From Gadus chalcogrammus (Eukaryota > Chordata > Actinopteri > Gadiformes > Gadidae), in the NCBI RefSeq assembly GCF_026213295.1, contig NC_079427.1, positions 33,545,170 to 33,609,169 on the forward strand: 64,000 nucleotides of DNA, given 5' to 3'. Both the position numbers and the translations under genes were made by a program. Under the pieces are notes generated by a model, which saw only the letters and a program-made list of their open reading frames with translations, made no database searches and was not told where the DNA came from. Below, in pieces: positions 30,763 to 41,761 of the stretch (within the stretch, counting starts at the first letter, position 1; each line of letters opens with the position of its first letter).

Positions 30763-31178
30763 AAATCGAAAAAATGCAGAGGCCCGGCAGACTGGAGGGG
30801 GTCCACCACCTGCAGCCCTCACAGAGGCTGAGGAGATGGCCCTCAGCCAACAGAGTATGCGTCCTGTGGCTGAGGGCATCCCTGGGGGGAGCTCCTCTGA
30901 TCCCCCCCACCCCCCAGGATAGAAGTGCCTTTACAGTATAAGAGGTTGGTTATTCAAAATAATTAAATATGTACACGCAACCCAGCGCGTTGCAAATTAG
31001 ATGGGGCAATATTCTGGCTCAAGTAATAATTGCACTGCCTAATCATCTTCTTCCAGTTACTGATGGCGTCATCGCCCTACTTGAACCAGAGGCCCTCACC
31101 AACCTCCATGCAATTGTAACAATTCAAAAGATGCAAAAGGATGCTTTGGAGATCCAAATTTTGGAACATAAGTTATAG
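30763..31178 (+). pseudogene. Harbinger-1 Myb-like gene, 3' exons
   Basis: Right after the hAT-2 duplication the frame resumes: NRKNAEARQTGGGPPPAALT, then EAEEMALSQQS, then VAEGIPGGSSS, a proline-rich linker typical of Harbinger Myb-like proteins. A one-base frame change at the C-run near 30901-30916 ends it early. A downstream piece (31010-31178) closes with MQKDALEIQILEHKL, resembling the C-terminal coiled segment. Confidence 0.7.
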
Positions 31179-31511
31179 GTGGGTGAGGTGCAAACTGGGA
31201 TAGGCTACTGTTCCCTGCTCTAAAAACATACCCAATGTAAAATACTTTTTTTTTTTTGTGCTTTCAGGAAATTAAAAAATCCTCATAATAAGTAGATTGT
31301 CTTTATTAGAACACGGGCTGTGGTGGGACAAGTTATTTTGTTGAACAATTTACTCAAAGGGTTTTACTTCAGTGAACAATGCAGACGATTATGCTGAGCA
31401 TGTGCATGTAGAGAAGAACAGCATCTGGTTAAAAGCAGTACCAGGGTCTTTTCTGCCTTGCATTCTTAAAATGAGTTTCTTGACTTGCAGCAGTTATAGG
31501 TCCGTGGTTAG

Positions 31512-31853
31512 TCAGCTACTCTGATCATGGGAAAGCCACAACGTGGAAGTGACTGTAGTACAGAGCGGGTGGGATGCACGGGGCGGATCATTCTGCATAT
31601 GCGTTAATTGCGATAAAAAATAAAAAAATAAACTTAAAGCATGCCCCCGGTGCGTTTGACAGTTAACATGGGGGCTGAGAAGGTGGTCTAAATAAATGAT
31701 AGATTGCGCTGAAAATCGATAGCGCTCATGAAGAAAATTATCAGGAAAATAAAGTATATCCAACCGGGGTCTTAATAATCGTTCCTCACGGAGATTCCTT
31801 CTGAGGATCGCAGCCTCTACGTCCACAGGCTCTCGTAGAAAAGGACATGCCAT
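31512..31853 (-). pseudogene. Harbinger-1 HARBI1-type transposase, N-terminal part only
   Basis: ATG at 31853 on the minus strand reads MACPFLREPVDVEAAILRRN, then RPRLDILYFPDNFLHERYRF, then SIIYLDHLLSPHV and THRGHAL, the N-terminal helical region of fish HARBI1-like transposases. After THRGHAL the sequence becomes unrelated and stops. The DDE catalytic domain is absent, apparently deleted. Transcription would converge on the Myb-like gene, the usual Harbinger layout. Confidence 0.8.
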
Positions 31854-32103
31854 TTCTAACACTTCCTTCTGTCGGAGAGCTGCCTTCAGCCTTATAGACA
31901 ACAAACTCAGAGTAGGTCTAACCACCTCCCGAGCCAACCCGGTATCACGCGATTGCGTGCTCCTGCGCACGAACGTTAATCTATTGAAGCGTGTTCCCGA
32001 GCACGATAGTCCGACTTTTTGCGTGTTACACAAAACGAAATGTAAACCAATGCTTTCTGAATGGGAGTGCTCTAAGACAATTAACGTGCTCCACAAAACG
32101 GTA

Positions 32104-32162
32104 AGAGAGAGAGAGAAAGAGAGAGCGGGAGGGACAGAGAGAGAGAGAGAGCGAGAGAGAGG
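32104..32162. repeat. GA-rich low-complexity tract
   Basis: GAGAGA-type run in the left arm of the long-TIR element. Its inverted partner, a CTCTCT run, is at 47928-47990. Confidence 0.9.
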
Positions 32163-33398
32163 CTTCAGAAAGGGTGTGCGCAGATAGTACAGTGCACCCT
32201 AGTTATGTTTATGCCAAAACCTATATATATAATTAGGCTGTGGAAATTGCAATAAGTTAAGAACACAACTTCGCATGTTGAGCATACAGCCTTGTGACTC
32301 GTTTATTTTGTAAAAAAGAAAACCGGAAAACAAAGCGTGCTGAAGGTAAACAAATCCAGCATGGTCTGTGACGTCATGAGACGCACGTAATCGTTAAAGG
32401 GACCGCGATCCCTGAACCATCAAGAACGTAAATGACATGCAGTAAACAACAACACAATTGAAAGAACAACACATGACGAAATACTGTAGGTGAATTATGT
32501 TACGGTCACTACAAGGCTATAATTATATTATTTAGCGTGTAATGAGACAATCTATAGCCAAATTGTCGAAGATGCCCGAGAATCTTCGGGGATATCAGCA
32601 TGGGAAATCGGCGAATAAGACCCATGAAGGGGGGGGGGGGGGGACACGTTAGTTGAAGGGGGGGGGCACGTTTGTTGAGGGGGGGGGAGACACGTTTGTA
32701 GGGGGGGGGCACACTCGACAACGAGAGTTGGTTTTTATTGAACGCTCGACAACGAGAGTTGGTTTTTATTGAACGAGACTTCAACACGGAACAGCTGCAC
32801 GAAACGATGGTCACGTCACTCTCGGTGACGGTGTCGACAATAATGAACACACGAACAATGTTAATAGAACAACACACAACCACATAACATCCCGAACCCA
32901 TTAACCCCACTTAATCCTAACAACAAAACAAGTTAACAAAAGCCCCATTTGTCAACTGAGAACCCCAATTCCCAGAATCCCCCGCGGCTCCGGAACACGG
33001 CGTAGCTTATATTAATCTTTATTATCTGAATGGGAAATGCAATATTTTAGGACAGATACACCATTAAACGCGTTTCTAATAACATTTCTAGCGAGAAATA
33101 TACTTTTTACTTGCATAATCTTCAGTCAGTGATTGTGTCTGATCTTGTTTTATAGTTATTAGGATTTGATCGGCTCGCTCGCATGTTTCAACGACGTCAG
33201 GTTGATTTCGCTAAACTAGCAGCTCACGTGCTTCCTGCGTTTGTGTTAAACTGTTACTTTATGTAACTTTTAATGATATCATCTTGTTAGAAACACGTAT
33301 ATCTGAGAGCCAACCCAGTCGCCAAAAGCATACGTTGACAGTGTACTTTTCGTGAACACTGGATTACGTCGCATTTCAACATAAAATAGCGTGTTATA

Positions 33399-33510
33399 CA
33401 CACACACACACGCATGCACACGCACAGACACACAAGCACACACAAGCACACACACGCACGCACAGACACACAGACACAGACACACACACACACACACACA
33501 CACGCGCACA
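33399..33510. repeat. imperfect (CA)n microsatellite
   Basis: CACACA with GCACG, GACA and AAGC interruptions, at the inner end of the left foldback arm. Confidence 0.95.
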
Positions 33511-33932
33511 CACGCACACGGTGCATTTAGCTGCTAAAACAACAAAAAAATATTCCCTCAAATATTATTACTTTCAAAACGTTGGCCAAAATGGCCAATA
33601 ATATCACTTTTTATTTGGGATGCTTCTAGGACATTTTGGGTGGATTTTGAACGGTATGTGGGGAGCACGTTTTTTGCAGGACCTGGCAACCCTGCGCTGT
33701 TGCCCGAGATCTGGATCCACCCCGGCGTGGTGCCGTCTCCTTTTGACCTTTTGACCCCAGACTTCTGGGGGAATAGCTGAATCAATTCATTAGTCAATCA
33801 GAAGCATGTAAATATCCTCCCGGTGGCGTAAGAGGACGAACAAGGTGTCCTCCAACATCTACGCTTCCAGGAGATTGCAACGGTGCCACACATGAGCATA
33901 TTCGAACATGTTTAATGGTAGTAATTAGCTGT

Positions 33933-34926
33933 CAAAAAGTTATGAGAGAAACACACATTAACTTTTTGTTATCTCATAAGCGGCGTGGTGCCGGCTCCTT
34001 TTGACCTTTTGACCCCCGGCTTCAAAAACGTGGCCACAGGCCAGCTGTGTCTACACACCTTTGGCCACAAATGTACACCTCCATCCCACAAAAAATGGGG
34101 ACTAGAAACTAACCTCTGTCTTATGTACATTTACTGTACTGTTGGAAGTCACGCCCCTTTGCCGACCTTTTCGAGATAGCTAGGGATGCTAAGATGTTTA
34201 CACACATTTCCGGGGCCCCGTGTACGACATATCCGAGATTTGGAGTTCTAGCCCTTAGAGAAAATAAGTTTTCCCAAATGGAGTGTCATTTGGACAAATC
34301 CCCTCAGAAGTGTAGCCTGCAAGACCTAATGGTTCAGAATGTGGTGGAAGAACAGTTTTTGAGATAGGAAGGTCCTACCGCCCTGAAATTTTAATACCTT
34401 ATTCTAGGGCCTAACTGGGACCTCCGCACCGAAACTTGGCCCGGTCGGACCCCGAGGGCAGGAAGGGGGGGCCTGCCCTCAGGGTCTGACCGGGCCAAGT
34501 CTCGGGCAGGAAGGGCCCCCCCTTCCTGCCCTCGGGGTCCGACCGGGCCAAGTTTCGGTGCGGAGGTCCCAATTAGGCCATTTGGGAAAACTTTTTTTCT
34601 CTAAGGGCTAGAACTTCAAATCTCGGATATGTCGTACACGGGGCCCCGGAAATGTGTGTAAACATCTTAGCATCCCTAGCTATCTCGAAAAGGTCGGCAA
34701 AGGGGCGTGACCTCCAACAGTACAGTAAATGTACATAAGACAGAGGTTAGTTTCTAGTCCCCATTTTTTGTGGGATGGAGGTGTACATTTGTGGCTAAAG
34801 GTGTGTAGACACAGCTGGCCTGTGGCCACGTTTTTGAAGCCGGGGGTCAAAAGGTCAAAAGGAGCCGGCACCACGCCGCTTATGAGATAACAAAAAGTTA
34901 ATGTGTGTTTCTCTCATAACTTTTTG
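33933..34926. repeat. inner palindrome in the foldback loop, about 1 kb
   Basis: 33933-34281 and 34580-34926 are almost exact inverted copies starting CAAAAAGTTATGAGAGAAAC. The centre has its own GC-rich hairpin (34411-34575: ccgcaccgaaacttggcccg and its inverse). Flanking it, ~105 bp at 33797-33903 recurs in direct orientation at 35240-35346. Confidence 0.85.
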
Positions 34927-35619
34927 TCATTATTAAAGAGAGGCCTGATTCTCAGATATGCATGTTGGATGGCTAGGGTGTAGGTCTGGGAAGAACTTCA
35001 GGCCAAAATCTTGCAAGCGAGCCGCTGGGTGCAGGTGCAACGAGATGGAGCACTTACTGAGCCTGGACTTTCATAATCTTCGCTCTGTGAATGTAAAGGA
35101 TGTTTGGTCGGATGTTACGACGAAGAATCATAATGTGAATGGGAATTTTCTATAAATCTCTTGATATCATCTTTCGTCTCAACACTTCTGCTGCAGCCAC
35201 TTAAAGTCTCACTCCGAGAACCTTAAAATATGAATCAATCCATTAGAAGTATGAAAATATCTTCCCGGTGGTGCAACAGAGCAAACAAGGTGTCCTTTGA
35301 CATCTACGTTTCGAGACGATTGCAACAGTGCCACACATGATCATATTTTGTAATCCAGTGTTCACGAAAAGTACACTGTCAACGTATGCTTTTGGCGACT
35401 GGGTTGGCTCTCAGATATACGTGTTTCTAACAAGATGATATCATTAAAAGTTACATAAAGTAACAGTTTAATAACACAAACGCAGGAAGCACGTGAGCTG
35501 CTAGTTTAGCGAAAGCAACCTGACGTCGTTGAAACATGCGAGCGAGCCGATCAAATCCTAATAACTATAAAACTCAAGATCAGACACAATCACTGACTGA
35601 AGATTATGCAAGTAAAAAG

Positions 35620-35749
35620 TGTTATGTTGCTTATCTAAAGTAAACAGACACACCACTCAGCCTGCTGTTGCAACCATCTTGTGGTAGTTTATTCAACTCT
35701 AGCGCCACCAGTGGCTTACACATGATCTGCATTTATACATATCATGACA
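35620..35749 (-). repeat. 3' LTR of the short-LTR Gypsy
   Basis: 130 bp, identical base for base to the copy at 39841-39970. Confidence 0.97.
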
Positions 35750-35855
35750 TCCTCTTTATTTTCCTTTTTTTTTCTTTTTTTTTTTTTTTTTTTTTAGGCT
35801 AAACAACTGCTCAAACATGAAAAAAATAAAAATAATAATAATAATAATAATAATC

Positions 35856-38800
35856 CTAGTACTCCTCGATGAATCTTCTTGGCTTTGAGACAATTCGTCC
35901 ACTTGCTGTTGTAACAGGTAGACTTGAAAGCTTTGTAGGACTAGAATTACTTCTTGATGTTTTCTTTTGAATGTCCATTTCATGCTTTTTCTCTGTACTG
36001 TCATGCACATCCTGTTGAGTCACATCTTGTTTGTTGGTGTCCTTTAGTGTGTTACTCAGTTCCTTGGACTGCATCAGATACTTTCTGTTTCTTCTGTATA
36101 CTTGTCCCCCAGGTGTCTGGACTACATATGATCTTGGCTGGTCAGAAAGTCCCGTTACCTGGGCTGGATTCCATAATCCTTCCTGCCAGATTCTGACATT
36201 GTCGCCAACCTCAAGTTTCTGGAGTGCTCTGGCTCCTTGATCGAAATATTCTTTCTGTTTCTGTTGTCTTGTTTCAAACACCTGTTGTACTGTACTTGTG
36301 ACCATTTGAGGTTTCAGCATCTGGGATGTCGTCGGAAGTCTTGTTCTCAAACGTCGACCCATCAACAGCTGGGCTGGTGACACTCCGACATCCTCCAGAG
36401 GTGTACTCCTCAGACTCAGCAACGACAGATATGGATCTTTTCCATCAGCTTTCGATTTTTTAAGCATGAGTTTGATAGTCTGTATTCCTCTTTCTGCCAT
36501 TCCATTAGACTGCGCATGGTAGGGGCTTGAAGTTTGGTGACTGAACTCCCACTCTTTTGCAAAGGCTTGGAACTCACGAGAGCTGAACTGTGGTCCGTTA
36601 TCTGAGATCACTATTTCAGGAATGCCATGTCTGGCGAACTGTGACTTCAGATGTGTGATGATTGTTGCACTTCTTGTGTCTGACTCCACCTCTATGAACT
36701 TAGAATAGTAATCCACCAGTAGTAAATACTCCTGCTGGCTAAAGGTGAATAGGTCAACACCTATCTTCTGCCAGGGTCTTTCTGGAACACTGTGTGGTTG
36801 TAGTGGCTCTTTAGTTTGACATTTCTGATATGTCCTGCACACGTCACACCTGTTCACCATCTCTGCGATTTTTTCCGACATTCCAGGCCAAAAAAGGACT
36901 TCTCTTGCTCTCCGCCTGCAGCTTTCAATGCCCAAGTGACTTTCATGGATGCGCTTTAACATTTCTCCTCTCATTGCTGCCGGAACGATGAGTCTTTCTC
37001 CCTTGTACAGAACTCCATTCACAACTGAGATCTCTTCTCTGAAGTTCCAATACGCTCGTATTTCTTGGGCAGCTTGGCTCCTGGTTTCTGGCCATCCATT
37101 AAGAACAGTTTCAACGAGTTTAGTCAGTGTCACATCATTTGTTGTTTCCTTTCTGAATTCCTCCAATTTCTCTTTTGACACGGGTAAATTGGAGATCACC
37201 ATGTGCACCTGCGCTTCAATGTCTTTATCTGGAGAGCTGGTCACTGGTAAGTAAGCTCTGGATAATGCATCTGCAATGTACATCTCCTTTCCTGGCTTGT
37301 ACTGTACATTCACCTGGTATTTCTGCAGTCTCATTAAAAGTCTCTGTATTCTAGCTGGAGCACTGCTCAGTGGTTTTTTCATTATCACTTCAAGTGGTTT
37401 GTGATCCGACTGCACATCCACTTCTCTTCCGTAAATGTACTGATGAAAACGCTCTGCTCCGAACACAATTGCTAACATCTCCTTTTCTATTTGCGCATAG
37501 CGCTGCTCAGTCTCTGTCAGTGCGCGCGATGCATAAGCTACTGGCTTGAGCTCTTGAAGTAAAACGGCTCCAAGTCCACTTTTTGATGCATCCACTGACA
37601 GCGTTACGGGGAGCTTGACATCATAGTATCTGAGCACAGGAGCTTCAGTGAGCATCGTTTTCATTGTGCTGAATGCCTGCTGCTGTTCAGCTTTCCACTG
37701 CCATTCAACATCGTCTCTGGTCAATCCCCGCAATGGCTCAGTATGCTTGGACATGTTTGGAATGAACTTTGCGAGATATGTGACTACGCCCAGAAATCGT
37801 TCCACATCTTTCTTGCATTCTGGAGTTGGCATTTTCAGAATAGCCTCAATCTTGGTCTGATCAGGTTTCAAACCGTCTTTTGTGAAGATATGACCCAGGT
37901 ATTTGATTTCCTCTAGGCCCACCTTGCATTTTTCTTTATTCAGCTTGAAATTCTTGGCTCTTGCTATCTCCAGCACTTGTCTCAATCTGCAGTCATGCAG
38001 CTCTTTTGTCTCACCCCAAACCAAGAGGTCATCTATGTATGTTTCAACACCTTCAATTCCTTCAAACAGCTGTCTCACTGTCCTGTGGAACACCTCAGGA
38101 GCCGAATTAATTCCAAATGGAAGTCTGAGGAATCTATAACGACCAAAGGGAGTGTTGAATGTACAGAGGCGAGTGCTGGCTTCGTCTAGTTTGAGTTGCC
38201 AAAACCCTGAGCTTGCGTCCAGCACTGTGAAGTATTTGGCTTCTGAGAGTCTGCAGGTTATTTCCTCAACTGTTGGTAGCTGGTAGTGTTCCCTCATTAC
38301 TGCTGTGTTAAGATCACGTGGATCTAAGCAAATTCTTAGTTTTCCATTAGGCTTTTCAACGATAACAATAGGGTTGACCCACTGAGTTGGCTCTTCGATT
38401 TTTACAATCACTTTCATTTTTTCCATTCTGTTCAATTCTGTTTTTAGTTTTTCTCTCAAAGTGACAGGAATTTTCCTAGGTGGGTGCACTTTTGGTGTCA
38501 CGCCTTCATCAATTTGAATAGTGTGTTCTCCCTCTAGGCAGCCTAGTCCCTCAAACACATCAGCATACTCCTTGAAGATATCCATTTTGTCACTTTTATT
38601 TAGTGCCATAACTCTCTTGATGAGCCCCATTTCTTCACATGCCTGAATCCCAAGTATTGGTTTGGCATCTGATTTTACAACAATGAATTCCAGATTAAAT
38701 GCTTTCTTTTTGTATTTCACGCTCCATTTGCACTTTCCCTTCACTGGTATTTTGTCTCCAGTGTACGTTGAAAGTTTCACATTTGTTGGTCGTAGTATGT

Positions 38801-39785
38801 TCTTTTTCCCTATTCTTTGCAAGAGACTGAAAGGAATTACATTGGCCTGTGCACCAGTATCAAGTTTGAATTTGACTTGTTTGTGATCCAATTTTAATTC
38901 AACAGTCCATTCATCTGTCTGTCTCTGTGTCTTTGCATTCACAACACCAAGGAACAGACTTGCTTGTTGATCTGTGTCGTCATCATCTACTGAGTACACT
39001 GTCTTCATCGACCTACACACCTTGGCAAAGTGGTTCATTTTCTCACAGTTCTTACATTGTTTGCCAAAAGCCGGGCATTTTCGTGATACATGCTCAGTTC
39101 CACATCTTGTGCAATAAAACGTGCGACCCTTGTCTTGCATGCTTACTTGGGTTTTATTTCGGTATTCTTTATCGCGTGTCTGCTTGTGCCTCACTGCATC
39201 TATGTCCTTGCTTTCACTTGCAAAGGATTGCGCATTGTGATCCTCTTCATGCATTTGTTTTATTTGTACTTTTGTTGTTTCTGCCGCGAGGCACAGCTGT
39301 GCTGCCTTTTCAAGAGAAATGTCAACTTCACGTAACAATCGCTCTCTCAACGTATCAGACGTGATTCCACAGACAACTCGATCTCTGATAAGGGACTCTC
39401 TTAACTGTGCGAATTCACATGACTTTGCCTTTAGTTTTAACTCCGTAAGGTATTGGTTAAATGACATGTCCCCTTGCACACACGTGAAAAATCTGTACCT
39501 TTCATAGGTTATATTCTTTCTGGGGTTGCAGTATTCTTCAAATTTTTCCAGAATTATCGCCAGTTTAAGCCTATCATCCTCCTCGTCAAATGTGAAGGTA
39601 TTGTACACTTCCACCGCCTCTTCGCCGGCTATATGAAGAAATAGTGAGGACTGTACCTTAGCTGACTTGCTCGCGCCCCCAGCAGCTGTTAAATACAGCT
39701 CAAAACTCTGCCGAAATCTCCTCCAGTTTTCTGACAGGTTACCGTGCAGTAGATCAAGTCCAGCGGGCGGCTTAAGTCCTTCCAT
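35856..39785 (-). CDS. Gag-Pro-Pol polyprotein of the short-LTR Gypsy
   Basis: 1,309 codons without interruption. The start is the ATG at 39785 (MEGLKPPAGLDLL); the frame is open slightly further upstream but with no ATG. In order: retroviral-type capsid region; two Cys-rich knuckles (CTRCGTEH...C and CKNCEKMNHFAKVC); aspartic protease (LDTGAQANVI); reverse transcriptase with FTVLDASSGFWQ and YIDDLLVWG; RNase H (SVDASKSGLGAVLLQ, QSDHKPLE); integrase with an HHCC finger (ESHLGIES...CDVC) and catalytic D, D, E at GVDLF, SDNGPQFSS and NGMAERGIQT. All catalytic residues are present, so the element looks capable of retrotransposition. RT precedes integrase, the standard Gypsy order, unlike its neighbour at 42 kb. 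Confidence 0.97.
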   Translation of the reverse strand: MEGLKPPAGLDLLHGNLSENWRRFRQSFELYLTAAGGASKSAKVQSSLFLHIAGEEAVEVYNTFTFDEEDDRLKLAIILEKFEEYCNPRKNITYERYRFFTCVQGDMSFNQYLTELKLKAKSCEFAQLRESLIRDRVVCGITSDTLRERLLREVDISLEKAAQLCLAAETTKVQIKQMHEEDHNAQSFASESKDIDAVRHKQTRDKEYRNKTQVSMQDKGRTFYCTRCGTEHVSRKCPAFGKQCKNCEKMNHFAKVCRSMKTVYSVDDDDTDQQASLFLGVVNAKTQRQTDEWTVELKLDHKQVKFKLDTGAQANVIPFSLLQRIGKKNILRPTNVKLSTYTGDKIPVKGKCKWSVKYKKKAFNLEFIVVKSDAKPILGIQACEEMGLIKRVMALNKSDKMDIFKEYADVFEGLGCLEGEHTIQIDEGVTPKVHPPRKIPVTLREKLKTELNRMEKMKVIVKIEEPTQWVNPIVIVEKPNGKLRICLDPRDLNTAVMREHYQLPTVEEITCRLSEAKYFTVLDASSGFWQLKLDEASTRLCTFNTPFGRYRFLRLPFGINSAPEVFHRTVRQLFEGIEGVETYIDDLLVWGETKELHDCRLRQVLEIARAKNFKLNKEKCKVGLEEIKYLGHIFTKDGLKPDQTKIEAILKMPTPECKKDVERFLGVVTYLAKFIPNMSKHTEPLRGLTRDDVEWQWKAEQQQAFSTMKTMLTEAPVLRYYDVKLPVTLSVDASKSGLGAVLLQELKPVAYASRALTETEQRYAQIEKEMLAIVFGAERFHQYIYGREVDVQSDHKPLEVIMKKPLSSAPARIQRLLMRLQKYQVNVQYKPGKEMYIADALSRAYLPVTSSPDKDIEAQVHMVISNLPVSKEKLEEFRKETTNDVTLTKLVETVLNGWPETRSQAAQEIRAYWNFREEISVVNGVLYKGERLIVPAAMRGEMLKRIHESHLGIESCRRRAREVLFWPGMSEKIAEMVNRCDVCRTYQKCQTKEPLQPHSVPERPWQKIGVDLFTFSQQEYLLLVDYYSKFIEVESDTRSATIITHLKSQFARHGIPEIVISDNGPQFSSREFQAFAKEWEFSHQTSSPYHAQSNGMAERGIQTIKLMLKKSKADGKDPYLSLLSLRSTPLEDVGVSPAQLLMGRRLRTRLPTTSQMLKPQMVTSTVQQVFETRQQKQKEYFDQGARALQKLEVGDNVRIWQEGLWNPAQVTGLSDQPRSYVVQTPGGQVYRRNRKYLMQSKELSNTLKDTNKQDVTQQDVHDSTEKKHEMDIQKKTSRSNSSPTKLSSLPVTTASGRIVSKPRRFIEEY

Positions 39786-39827
39786 GTTTGCAATACCTTG
39801 CAAATCCTCGTTAGTGTTTTTCCTTTT

Positions 39828-39840
39828 ACTTCTGACACCA
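39828..39840 (-). other. primer-binding site, tRNA-Leu
   Basis: Directly next to the 5' LTR the minus strand reads TGGTGTCAGAAGT. This is the exact complement of the vertebrate tRNA-Leu(CAG-type) 3' end ...ACTTCTGACACCA. Confidence 0.85.
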
Positions 39841-39970
39841 TGTTATGTTGCTTATCTAAAGTAAACAGACACACCACTCAGCCTGCTGTTGCAACCATCT
39901 TGTGGTAGTTTATTCAACTCTAGCGCCACCAGTGGCTTACACATGATCTGCATTTATACATATCATGACA
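39841..39970 (-). repeat. 5' LTR of the short-LTR Gypsy
   Basis: 130 bp, TG...CA ends in element orientation; the element reads on the minus strand. Confidence 0.97.
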
Positions 39971-39980
39971 AAAAGTATAT

Positions 39981-40345
39981 TTCTCGCTAGAAATGTTATT
40001 AGAAACACGTTTAACGGTGAATCGGTCTTAAAATATTGCATTTCCCATTCAGATAATAAAGATTAATAAAGATCATACACATTTACTGACTGAAGATTAT
40101 GTAAGGAAAATGTACATTTCTCGCTAGAAAAGTCATTAGAAACGCGTTTAATGGTGTATCTGTCCTAAAATATTGCATTTCCCATTCAGATAATAAAGAT
40201 TAATAAAGATCATACACATTCACTGACTGAAGATTATGTAAGGAAAATGTACATTTCTCGCTAGAAATGTCATTAGAAACGCGTTTAATGGTGTATCTGT
40301 CCTAAAATATTGCATTTCCCATTCAGATAATAAAGATTAATATAA
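39981..40345. repeat. 137-bp tandem repeat, 2.6 copies
   Basis: TTCTCGCTAG recurs at 39981, 40118 and 40255 with the intervening ~127 bp conserved. It lies in the right foldback arm only. Confidence 0.9.
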
Positions 40346-41110
40346 GCTACGCCGTGTTCCGGAGCCGCGGGGGATTCTGGGAATTGGGTTTCTCAGTTGA
40401 CAAATGGGGCTTTTGTTAACTTATTTTGTTGTTAGGATTAAGTGGGGTTAATGGGTTCGGGATGTTATGTGGTTGTGTGTTGTTCTATTAAAATTGTTCG
40501 TGTGTTCATTATTGTCGACACCGTCACCGAGAGTGACGTGACCATCGTTTCGTGTAGCTGTTCCGTGTTGAAGTCTCGTTCAATAAAAACCAACTCTCGT
40601 TGTCGAGCGTTCAATAAAAACCAACTCTCGTTGTCGAGCGTGCCCCCCCCCTACAAACGTGTCTCCCCCCCCTCAACAAACGTGTCCCCCCCCCCCCCCC
40701 CCCTTCAACTAACGTGTCCCCCCTTCATGGGTCTGATTCGCCGATTTCCCATGCTGATATCCCCGAAGATTCTCGGGCATCTTCGACAATTTGGCTATAG
40801 ATTGTCTCATTACACGCTAAATAATATAATTATAGCCTTGTAGTGACCGTAACATAATTCACCTACAGTATTTCGTCATGTGTTGTTCTTTCAATTGTGT
40901 TGTTGTTTACTGCATGTCATTTACGTTCTTGTTGGTTCAGGGATCGCGGTCCCTTTAAGGATTACGTGCGTCTCATGACGTCACAGACCATGCTGGATTT
41001 GTTTACCTTCAGCACGCTTTGTTTTCCGGTTTTCTTTTTTACAAAATAAACGAGTCACACGGCTGTGTGCTCAACGTGCGAAGTTGTGTTCTTAACTTAT
41101 TGTGTAGCAC

Positions 41111-41193
41111 CCCTGTAAAAGGGTTGAAATTATCATTAAATGAATTAATTATCAGCCGACGCTGTGTCTCTTCTTCATGACATGAATTGATCT
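41111..41193. repeat. 83-bp direct repeat, copy 1
   Basis: Starts CTGTAAAAGGGTTGAAATTA and ends CATGAATTGATCT. An apparently identical copy lies at 47459-47541, so the pair brackets the TTAA MITE and the Gmr1-type element. Confidence 0.9.
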
Positions 41194-41761
41194 TTTTATA
41201 TAACAAATTCACCATGGCAATAACACAATCACAATAATCAATTTCACATTCTTCCAAATACATTCACAATTATTTAGCAGCATCATGTCAACAACACTAC
41301 TGTAATAACCCGGTTTCCATTATATCATCAACTATTCCAAAATAACATTCATCAGAAAATATCCGTAGCCTCAATTAAATCAACTGTACCAAGTACCATT
41401 GATTCTATAACTCTGGCATCATACTCACGAACATTAGTAAAGGCACTAGCCCATTAAAGAAGGCACTTAAGTATAGGTTCAACACTGCAAGTGTTACAAT
41501 ACCAGAACAAAATAATTAAGTGCAGCAAATGTTCTTAAATGCAATGCTACATCATGTATTGTTCCATTTTAACTGTAATATTATAAATGCATTACTCATC
41601 AAACTGTTTTTATACCTTTTAACCCCAAGTTATTCTATTTATATTTTACATGACCACTTTATTCTTTAAAGAATTGCTCATTCTCTTTTAAAGGCACCCA
41701 GTGCAACTTTATGTAAACATTCAATGAAAAATAAACATTCAATTTCTAGTCTTTTTTAGAC

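Larger units (their letters stand above)
35620..39970 (-). mobile_element. intact short-LTR Ty3/Gypsy retrotransposon
   Basis: 4,351 bp bounded by two identical 130-bp LTRs (TGTTATG...CATGACA) and the 5-bp duplication AAAAG (35615-35619, 39971-39975). A 13-base primer-binding site matching tRNA-Leu abuts the 5' LTR, and a purine tract precedes the 3' LTR. It has one uninterrupted gag-pol frame. Very short LTRs and a single gag-pol are reminiscent of the Mag/SURL group. Identical LTRs mean it inserted recently. It sits in the right arm of the foldback element. Confidence 0.97.
32250..41102. mobile_element. foldback element with ~1.1-kb inverted arms
   Basis: The left arm, 32250-33367, is repeated in inverted form at 35350-41102, where it is split by the Gypsy insertion. 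Ends read CAATAAGTTAAGAACACAAC on both strands. The right arm contains a 137-bp segment repeated 2.6 times (39981, 40118, 40255) that is single in the left arm. Twin 133-codon ORFs in the two arms (32509-32910 and 40442-40843) mirror each other and look like by-products of the palindrome. The loop holds (CA)n repeats and a second palindrome. No transposase seen. Confidence 0.75.

Noticed and set aside
32509..40843. Two 133-codon ORFs beginning MGLMGSGCYVVVCC in opposite orientations
   Set aside because: They are mirror images in the two foldback arms, run through G/C homopolymers and resemble no family; by-products of the palindrome.
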